A stretch of 34,344 bases of DNA from CADEDH01 sp047971245. Its GTDB lineage: Bacteria > Actinomycetota > Acidimicrobiia > Acidimicrobiales > SZUA-35. Positions 29,187 through 34,344 of the stretch are shown here, piece after piece. The stretch spans positions 1 through 34,344 of the forward strand of contig JBKDZN010000230.1 of the NCBI GenBank assembly GCA_047971245.1, written 5' to 3'. The notes beneath the pieces are model-generated. The model did not search any database and was not told the origin of the DNA. It was given only the letters and a program-made list of their open reading frames with translations. The position numbers and the translations under genes are program-made. Positions within the stretch are counted from its first letter, which is position 1, and every line of letters begins with the position of its first letter.

Positions 29187-29789
29187 TCACCCGACGGGGC
29201 CGGGCGACTCCGGGACGACGTAACGGGCGATGTACGGCAGGTTCCGGTAGCGCTGCCCGGCGTCGAGTCCGTAGCCGACCACGAACGACGGGGGCAGCCG
29301 GAACCCGACATAGTCGATCGGCAGGTCACCGCACACCGGCCGATCGGGGTCGTCGCCGCACCCGGCGGTCCGCAGGATCAGGGTGCAGGTGGCCAGGCTG
29401 GCCGGATTCTGGGAACGCAGCCGGTCCAACAGGTACGACAGGGTCAGCCCGGAGTCGACGATGTCCTCGACCACCAGCACATCACGCCCGGTCACCTCGG
29501 CGTCGAGGTCCTTCAGGATGCGGACCACCCCGCTGCTCCTGGTCGCCTCCCCGTAGGAGCTGACGGCCAGGAAGTCGATCTCCAGCGGCCCGTCGACGGC
29601 CCGCATCAGGTCGGCCACGAACACCAGGCTGCCCTTGAGCACCGAGACCAGCAGCGGGGTGCGACCCGCGTAGTCGGCGGTGATGCGGGCCCCGAGCGCG
29701 GCGATACGGTCCGCGATCTCCGCCTCGGAGATCAGTACCTCACCGATGGCGGGGTCGCCGCCGGGCACCGGGACGCCCACCGCGCTCAT
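29187..29789 (-). CDS. hpt: Hypoxanthine(-guanine) phosphoribosyltransferase
   Basis: Purine salvage: joins hypoxanthine or guanine to PRPP, giving IMP or GMP. The 200-residue protein has the PRPP loop VLVVEDIVDSGLT (104-116), LKGS (51-54) for pyrophosphate, a flexible-loop region with SSYG (77-80) and the C-terminal VGYGLDAGQRYRNLPYI of bacterial HPRT. ATG 29789 overlaps the enoyl-CoA hydratase stop by 4 bp (ATGA), so its translation is probably coupled. The frame is open further upstream but antisense to the hydratase. In many actinobacteria hpt lies near tilS and ftsH; here it does not. Confidence 0.93.
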   Translation of the reverse strand: MSAVGVPVPGGDPAIGEVLISEAEIADRIAALGARITADYAGRTPLLVSVLKGSLVFVADLMRAVDGPLEIDFLAVSSYGEATRSSGVVRILKDLDAEVTGRDVLVVEDIVDSGLTLSYLLDRLRSQNPASLATCTLILRTAGCGDDPDRPVCGDLPIDYVGFRLPPSFVVGYGLDAGQRYRNLPYIARYVVPESPGPVG

Positions 29790-30571
29790 GATCCGCTGAA
29801 GCCGGCCTTGCCCGGCCCGTTCTCCATGAAGCTGGTGATGCCGGTGACGGCGTCGTCGGTCTGGAACGAGGCGATGAACTCCCGGTTCTCCACCGCGATC
29901 GCCTCCTCCAACGGGAGGGCCAGGCCTTCGAGAATGGCCCGCTTGGCGTTGGCCAGGGCGGCCGCCCCGGAGGCGTAGTGGGCGACGAGATCGATGGCCC
30001 GCTCGTGCACCTCGTCGTCGGGGTACACCGCCGACACCAGGCCGATACGTTCGGCTTCCGCCGCCGGAACCATCCGGCCCGAGTAGATGATGTCCTTGGC
30101 CCGGGTCACCCCGACCAGGCGGGTCAGCCGCTGGGTTCCGCCGGCCCCGGGGATGATGCCGAGCAGGATCTCGGGCTGACCGAAGTTCGCGCTCTCCCCG
30201 CAAACCCGGAAATCGGTGCTCATCGCCAGTTCACAGCCCCCGCCGAGGGCGTACCCGTTCACCGCCGAAACGGTGATCTGGGGCAGCCGTTCCAGGGCGA
30301 AGTTGGCGGCGATCAACCCGTCCACGTTGGGCGACGGATCGCGGTGGCCCTCCCCCACCGGGAACGCCCCGATGTCGGCCCCCGCCGCGAACACCTTGGG
30401 ACCACCCCACACCACCACGGCCCGGACGTCACGGCGGCCCGCCAGCTCCTCCGCGGCGGCCAGCAGCTCGTCACCGACCTGGGCGTTGAGGGCGTTGACC
30501 TTGGGACGGTCGAGGCGGAGCGTGACCACTCCGTCGACCCGGGTGGATTCGATCGAAACGAACTCGGCCAT
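29786..30571 (-). CDS. Enoyl-CoA hydratase/isomerase family protein
   Basis: Crotonase-fold enzyme of 261 residues, typically hydrating 2-enoyl-CoA in beta-oxidation. The oxyanion-hole residues lie in FAAGADIGAF (61-70) and NGYALGGGCELA (105-116). Glu114 and Glu134 are spaced by 20, as in the classical enoyl-CoA hydratase catalytic pair, so hydratase activity is likely. ATG 30571 has a perfect AGGAGGT about 10 nt upstream, which rules out the longer upstream frame. The stop overlaps hpt (ATGA). Substrate chain length is unknown. It is the first gene of the minus-strand run and divergent from glpD across about 100 bp. Confidence 0.9.
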   Translation of the reverse strand: MAEFVSIESTRVDGVVTLRLDRPKVNALNAQVGDELLAAAEELAGRRDVRAVVVWGGPKVFAAGADIGAFPVGEGHRDPSPNVDGLIAANFALERLPQITVSAVNGYALGGGCELAMSTDFRVCGESANFGQPEILLGIIPGAGGTQRLTRLVGVTRAKDIIYSGRMVPAAEAERIGLVSAVYPDDEVHERAIDLVAHYASGAAALANAKRAILEGLALPLEEAIAVENREFIASFQTDDAVTGITSFMENGPGKAGFSGS

Positions 30572-30658
30572 GGGACCGGGGACCTCCTGAACACGCAAGG
30601 ACGCAACCCCGCGGACGGTAGTCGAAACGACGGGACCAAGCCCGTTCGCCACGCCGTG

Positions 30659-30664
30659 TACCGT
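30659..30664 (+). promoter_or_regulatory. -10 box TACCGT for a leaderless glpD mRNA
   Basis: TACCGT ends 8 nt before the glpD ATG at 30673, with no Shine-Dalgarno between. Confidence 0.45.
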
Positions 30665-30672
30665 TGACGGCG

Positions 30673-32268
30673 ATGTCGCTACGTACCGACAATCTCAACC
30701 GTCTCGACGGCGGCCAGTTCGACGTACTCGTGGTGGGCGGGGGCATCAACGGTGCCGTCACCGCCGCCTCGCTGGCCGCCCGGGGGGCCTCGGTGGCCCT
30801 GGTCGACCGGCGCGACTTCGCCAGCGCCACCAGCCAGGCGTCGTCCAACCTGGTCTGGGGCGGGTTCCGCTACCTCCAGAGCTACGAGATCGGCCTGGTG
30901 AGCAAGCTCTGCCGGTCCCGCAACCTGCTGGCCGAGGCCTACCCGACGGTGGTCTCCGAGATCCGGTTCCTGGCCACCCTCGACGAATCCGCCCCGTTCC
31001 CGTCGTGGCTGGCCGGCCTGGGCTCGGCCGCCTACTGGGCGTTGGGACGATTCGCCACCCGACCACCCCGCTACCTGAAGCCCTCCGCCATCGAACGCGC
31101 CGAGCCCGCGGTCAACACCGCCCAGGCCGACGCCGGGATCGAGTACGGCGACTACTACCTCAAGGACAACGACTCCCGCTTCGTCTGGTCCTTCGTGCGC
31201 ACCGCCCTCGATCGAGGAGCCACCGCGGCCAACTACGTCCAGGTCGACGGGCTCACTCGCCGGGACGGCCGGTGGCAGGCGACGATGACCGACACCATGG
31301 CCGACCGGCAGCTCGTCGCCTCGGCCCGGGTGGTGGTGAACGCCGGTGGGCCCTACGCCGACCGGCTCAATCACCGATCCGGGGTGACGACCGACCATCG
31401 GCTGGTGTTCTCCAAGGGCATCCATCTCGTGGTCCCCCGTCTCACCCGGGACGACGCCCTCGCTGACGACCGGATCCTGGCCTTCTTCGACGACACCGAG
31501 CGCCTGTTCTACGTGATCCCGATGGCCAACCGATCGGTGATCGGCACCACCGACACCCGCACCGACGATCCCGACGAGAAGATCACCGACACCGACCGGC
31601 AGTTCCTGCTCGACCAGATCAACGCCCGGCTCGACCTCCCCCGACCCCTCACCACCGCCGACATCGTGGCCGAACGATGCGGGGTCCGACCCCTGGTCGT
31701 CCCGGCCGAGGCCGGCGACCAGCAGGACGTCACCTGGACCCGGTTGTCCCGCAAGCACGAGATCGAGTCCGATCCCGACACGGCCATGGTGACCCTGTTC
31801 GGCGGCAAACTGACCGACTGCCTCAATGTGGGTGAGGAGGTGGCCGCGGCGGTGGCCGCCCTCGGGGTGGAGCTCGGCCCGGCCGAGCGCTGGTACGGCG
31901 AGGCCCCACCCGAGGAGCGGGCCACCTTCCTGGCCCAGGCGACCCCGCTCGGCCTCGACCGGGCACCGTCGGTGGAACGCGAGCCGTCCGTGGCCGCCGT
32001 CCTGTGGCGCCGGCACGGCCCCGCCGCCTGGGCCGTGCTCGACGCCGTGGCCGCCGACCAACCGGCCGGCAACGAGCTGATCGCCGGATCGGACATCCTG
32101 CGGGCCGAGCTGGCCCTCTACGCGGAGCGGGAGATGATCGTCACCATGGACGATTTCCTCCGGCGCCGCACCAAGCTGGCCATGCTCCACCCGAGATCCG
32201 AGCTCGACGACAATCCCGGCTTGAGGGAGGCCGAGGCCGCCCTCAAGCTCACCGGCGATCTGTACTGA
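30673..32268 (+). CDS. glpD: Aerobic glycerol-3-phosphate dehydrogenase
   Basis: FAD enzyme at the inner face of the membrane that oxidises glycerol-3-phosphate to dihydroxyacetone phosphate and passes electrons to quinone. The 531-residue protein has the dinucleotide fold VVGGGINGAV (20-29), then SQASSNLVWGGFRYLQ (FAD and substrate region), VVNAGGPYAD, RSVIGTTDTR and FGGKLTD. The C-terminal DAO_C domain with AEREMIVTMDDFLRRRTKL is present, so the protein is complete. ATG 30673 fits the family start; a TTG three codons earlier is less likely. No glpK or glpF is nearby. It is convergent with the DHH gene (29-bp gap). Confidence 0.93.
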   Translation: MSLRTDNLNRLDGGQFDVLVVGGGINGAVTAASLAARGASVALVDRRDFASATSQASSNLVWGGFRYLQSYEIGLVSKLCRSRNLLAEAYPTVVSEIRFLATLDESAPFPSWLAGLGSAAYWALGRFATRPPRYLKPSAIERAEPAVNTAQADAGIEYGDYYLKDNDSRFVWSFVRTALDRGATAANYVQVDGLTRRDGRWQATMTDTMADRQLVASARVVVNAGGPYADRLNHRSGVTTDHRLVFSKGIHLVVPRLTRDDALADDRILAFFDDTERLFYVIPMANRSVIGTTDTRTDDPDEKITDTDRQFLLDQINARLDLPRPLTTADIVAERCGVRPLVVPAEAGDQQDVTWTRLSRKHEIESDPDTAMVTLFGGKLTDCLNVGEEVAAAVAALGVELGPAERWYGEAPPEERATFLAQATPLGLDRAPSVEREPSVAAVLWRRHGPAAWAVLDAVAADQPAGNELIAGSDILRAELALYAEREMIVTMDDFLRRRTKLAMLHPRSELDDNPGLREAEAALKLTGDLY

Positions 32269-32297
32269 CCGCCGGTCGGACGCTCAGGTCCTCACCG

Positions 32298-33236
32298 TCA
32301 GACCAGGGCCCGGTCGGTGGCGAGGGCAGCGATGAGTTCGTCCAGGACGGTGGCCGCCTCGCCATGGGCCACCTGGCAGGTGCCGGCCGCCTCGTGGCCG
32401 CCGCCGCCGTAGTGGAGCATGGTGGAGCCGATGTCGACCGGGGAGGTACGGTCGAGGATCGATTTGCCGACGGCGAACACGGTGTTCTGCCGGTTGAGGC
32501 CCCACATGACGTGCACACTGACCCGGGCCTCCGGGTTCAGGGCGTAGACCATGAACCGGTTGCCGGCGTGGATGACGTCCTCGGCCCGGAGATCAACCAC
32601 GATGACGTCGTCGTGGCGGGCACCCACCCGCTGGAGCTGTTCCACGAACATCGGCCGCTGCTGCTGGTACAGCTCCACCCGCTCGGCCACATCGGGGACG
32701 GCGAGGATCTCGTCCACCCGCTGGTGGCGGCCGCACAGGTCGATGAGCTGCATCATCAGCTGGTAGTTCGACACCTGGAACTGGCGGAAGCGCCCCAGCC
32801 CCGTCCGGGAGTCCATCAGGAAGTTGAGCAGGACCCAGCCCTGGGGGTGGAGGATATCCTCGATCCCGTAGCGGGCTGAATCGGCCTGGTCGACGGCATC
32901 CATCAGCTCGGCGCTCAGGTCGGGAAAGGCGGCCGACCCGCCGTAGTAGTCGAACACGACCCGGGCGGCCGAGGGCGCCGCCGGATCGAGAACATGGTTG
33001 TCGAGCCGGCTCCGGACCCGTTCCCGCTCCGACTGATGATGATCGAACACCATGTGCGCCCCGGGGGCGTACGGCAGGTTGGTCAGGATGTCGGTGGGCA
33101 ACACCTCGACCTTGCCGTCCTGCACGTCCTTCGGATGGACGAACACGATGTCCTCGATCAGGTCGAGCTTGCGGAGCAGCACGGCGCACACCAAGCCGTC
33201 GAAATCACTCCTCGTCATGAGTCGATACGTAGGCAA
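32298..33236 (-). CDS. DHH superfamily phosphoesterase
   Basis: A 312-residue phosphoesterase of the DHH/DHHA1 superfamily, which includes exopolyphosphatases, nanoRNases and cyclic-dinucleotide phosphodiesterases. The motifs are TRSDFDGLVCAVLL (8-21), FVHPKDVQDGK, FDHHQSE with Asp65-His66-His67, DQAD and the C-terminal DHHA1-like HYGGGGHEAAGTC. It resembles proteins annotated as exopolyphosphatase, but the substrate is not determinable. The start is TTG at 33236, which lies 4 nt after GGAGG and keeps the family start PTYRLMTRSD; ATG at 33218 would lack a ribosome site. No membrane or CBS domains are seen. Confidence 0.85.
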   Translation of the reverse strand: MPTYRLMTRSDFDGLVCAVLLRKLDLIEDIVFVHPKDVQDGKVEVLPTDILTNLPYAPGAHMVFDHHQSERERVRSRLDNHVLDPAAPSAARVVFDYYGGSAAFPDLSAELMDAVDQADSARYGIEDILHPQGWVLLNFLMDSRTGLGRFRQFQVSNYQLMMQLIDLCGRHQRVDEILAVPDVAERVELYQQQRPMFVEQLQRVGARHDDVIVVDLRAEDVIHAGNRFMVYALNPEARVSVHVMWGLNRQNTVFAVGKSILDRTSPVDIGSTMLHYGGGGHEAAGTCQVAHGEAATVLDELIAALATDRALV

Positions 33237-33385
33237 CGGGCCTCCTGAAATGTCTCTGCACCTCCGGTTCGAGGCCAGGACCTGGTTCATCGGCACTACA
33301 TCGGCCGACCTTCAGTTACCCACGTCACTGCTACCCCCTGCCTGTTCCTCCACCGGCAGAGCCGACCAACGGAGCCGACGCCAAC

Positions 33386-33409
33386 GGAGCCGGCCCGCGG
33401 GCCGGCTCC
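33386..33409. terminator. Perfect 24-bp palindrome downstream of ilvC
   Basis: Each half is GGAGCCGGCCCG or its complement, so the site can fold into an 11-12-bp hairpin. It lies 63 nt after the ilvC stop on the minus strand, in the 236-bp gap before the DHH gene. No T-run is seen. Probably the ilvC transcription end. Confidence 0.45.
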
Positions 33410-33472
33410 GATCGATGGGTGGTGATGTCGCCCCGGGGTCGCCCGGGGCCGGGCTCGCCGGTCGGGTGGGTG

Positions 33473-34344
33473 TCAGCCCTGACCCCCGGAGGCGTCGCGG
33501 ACCGACCCCTTGCCCTCGGAGATCCACGGCATCATGTCCCGCAGGGTGGCGCCGACCTTCTCCACCGGGTGGTCGTGGCCCTCCTGTTCGAGACGGTGGA
33601 AGTTGCCGCGCCCGGAACGGGACTCGGCCACCCACTCATCCGCGAACTTGCCGGTCTGGATCTCATCGAGGATCGTCCGCATCTCGGCCTTCACCGAGTC
33701 GTTGATGATCCGCGGTCCCCGGGTCAGGTCGCCGTACTCGGCGGTGTCGCTCACCGAGTAGCGCATCCCGGCGATGCCCTCCTCGTACATGAGGTCGACG
33801 ATGAGTTTGAGCTCGTGGAGGCACTCGAAATAGGCCACCTCGGGTTGGTACCCGGCGTCGACCAGGGTCTCGAAGCCCGCCTGGACCAGGGCGCTGGCCC
33901 CGCCACACAGCACCGCCTGCTCACCGAACAGGTCGGTCTCGGTCTCCTCGGTGAACGTGGTCTCGATGACCCCGGCCCGGGCGCCACCGATGGCGTCGGC
34001 GTAGGCGAGCGCCAGGGCCTTGGCGGTACCGGTGGCGTCCTGCTCCACCGCGATGAGGCACGGCACACCGCCGCCCTCGAGATAGGTGCGACGCACCAGG
34101 TGGCCGGGCCCCTTGGGCGCCACCATGCACACGTCCACACCGGCCGGCGGCTCGATCAGGCCGAAACGGATGTTGAACCCGTGGGCGAAGAACAGGGCGT
34201 CGCCGTCGTTCAACCCGGGGGCGACATGGTCGGCGTAGATGGCCGCCATCTCGGTGTCGGGCATCAGCATCATGATGAGGTCGGCCTCGGCCGCCGCGTC
34301 GGCGATCGACATGACCTTCAGGCCGGCCTCGGCCGCCTTGGCCG
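33473..34344 (-). CDS. ilvC: Ketol-acid reductoisomerase, N-terminus beyond window
   Basis: Class I (short) KARI of valine and isoleucine synthesis: an NADPH-dependent alkyl migration and reduction of acetolactate or acetohydroxybutyrate. The visible 290 residues run from within the Rossmann domain (LKVMSIADAAAEADLIMMLMPD, AHGFNIRFG) to the C-terminus. The knotted C-terminal domain shows the Mg-binding region TETDLFGEQAVLCGG, the second acidic ligand region ECLHELKLIVDLMYEEG and SDTAEYGD. The first 45-50 residues with the NADPH GxGxxG motif are cut off by the window edge. An internal ATG at 34312 is not the start because coding sequence continues to the edge. It complements cimA and leuBCD in branched-chain synthesis. 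Confidence 0.95.
   Translation of the reverse strand, partial: AKAAEAGLKVMSIADAAAEADLIMMLMPDTEMAAIYADHVAPGLNDGDALFFAHGFNIRFGLIEPPAGVDVCMVAPKGPGHLVRRTYLEGGGVPCLIAVEQDATGTAKALALAYADAIGGARAGVIETTFTEETETDLFGEQAVLCGGASALVQAGFETLVDAGYQPEVAYFECLHELKLIVDLMYEEGIAGMRYSVSDTAEYGDLTRGPRIINDSVKAEMRTILDEIQTGKFADEWVAESRSGRGNFHRLEQEGHDHPVEKVGATLRDMMPWISEGKGSVRDASGGQG

Noticed and set aside
30679..32190. 503-codon minus-strand frame
   Set aside because: Antisense shadow of glpD, Gly/Val/Asp-rich without motifs.

Overview
The window is gene-dense, very GC-rich DNA with a housekeeping gene set. Several signs suggest an actinobacterium, most likely a member of the Acidimicrobiia or a relative. These are the strong G/C third-position bias, frequent GTG and TTG starts, several genes that appear to be leaderless, an actinobacterial-type LeuB, a long SerA with an extra domain plus ACT, and gltX close to tRNA-Gln, tRNA-Glu, leuB, serA and leuCD. 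From memory that last grouping resembles the mycobacterial gltS/leuB/serA1/leuCD/ilvC region. The class-level assignment is inference; no rRNA or marker phylogeny is available here.

Layout. 1-4.0 kb: a truncated membrane protein with a Pro/Ala-rich tail, an alpha/beta hydrolase, a crcB fluoride-channel pair, a small lipoprotein and a PF10118-like metal-dependent hydrolase. 4.0-4.6 kb: a TacA-type antitoxin overlapping an internally deleted TacT acetyltransferase toxin. 4.7-8.4 kb, minus strand: a translation cluster of an unknown protein, gltX, a DUF218 protein, tRNA-Gln(CTG), tRNA-Glu(CTC) and tsaC. 8.4-15.0 kb: a DUF2269-like membrane protein, cimA and leuB (minus), then a membrane protein, greA, leuC and leuD (plus). 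15.2-18.7 kb: a beta-propeller lipoprotein and an LtrA membrane protein. 18.7-21.3 kb: serA divergent from an SDR oxidoreductase. 21.6-23.4 kb: an isolated gene fusing an ABC-ATPase-like domain to a protein-kinase-like domain. 23.5-30.6 kb: a seven-gene minus-strand run (enoyl-CoA hydratase, hpt, metY, cyclophilin, 2OG-Fe(II) dioxygenase, msrB, S9 peptidase). 30.7-34.3 kb: glpD, a DHH phosphoesterase, and ilvC cut by the right edge.

How the genes fit together. CimA makes citramalate; LeuCD and LeuB can turn it into 2-oxobutyrate, and IlvC acts in the later common branched-chain steps. SerA and MetY add serine and sulfur amino-acid synthesis. A GltX next to both tRNA-Glu and tRNA-Gln fits the indirect Gln-tRNA(Gln) route, in which one synthetase charges both tRNAs; the amidotransferase is not in the window.

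The most unusual element is the 593-residue protein at 21629-23410. Its ABC half has lost the Walker A lysine and glycines, the Q-loop Gln, the LSGGQ glycines and the H-loop His. Its kinase half has lost the beta-3 Lys, the HRD Asp and the DFG Gly. It looks like a two-headed pseudoenzyme with its own promoter. Other notable items are the miniaturised TacT, three tandem 32-bp hairpin repeats covering the msrB stop codon, a recurring -10-like box 6-9 nt from start codons that lack a Shine-Dalgarno, and GC hairpins without U-tracts after many stop codons.
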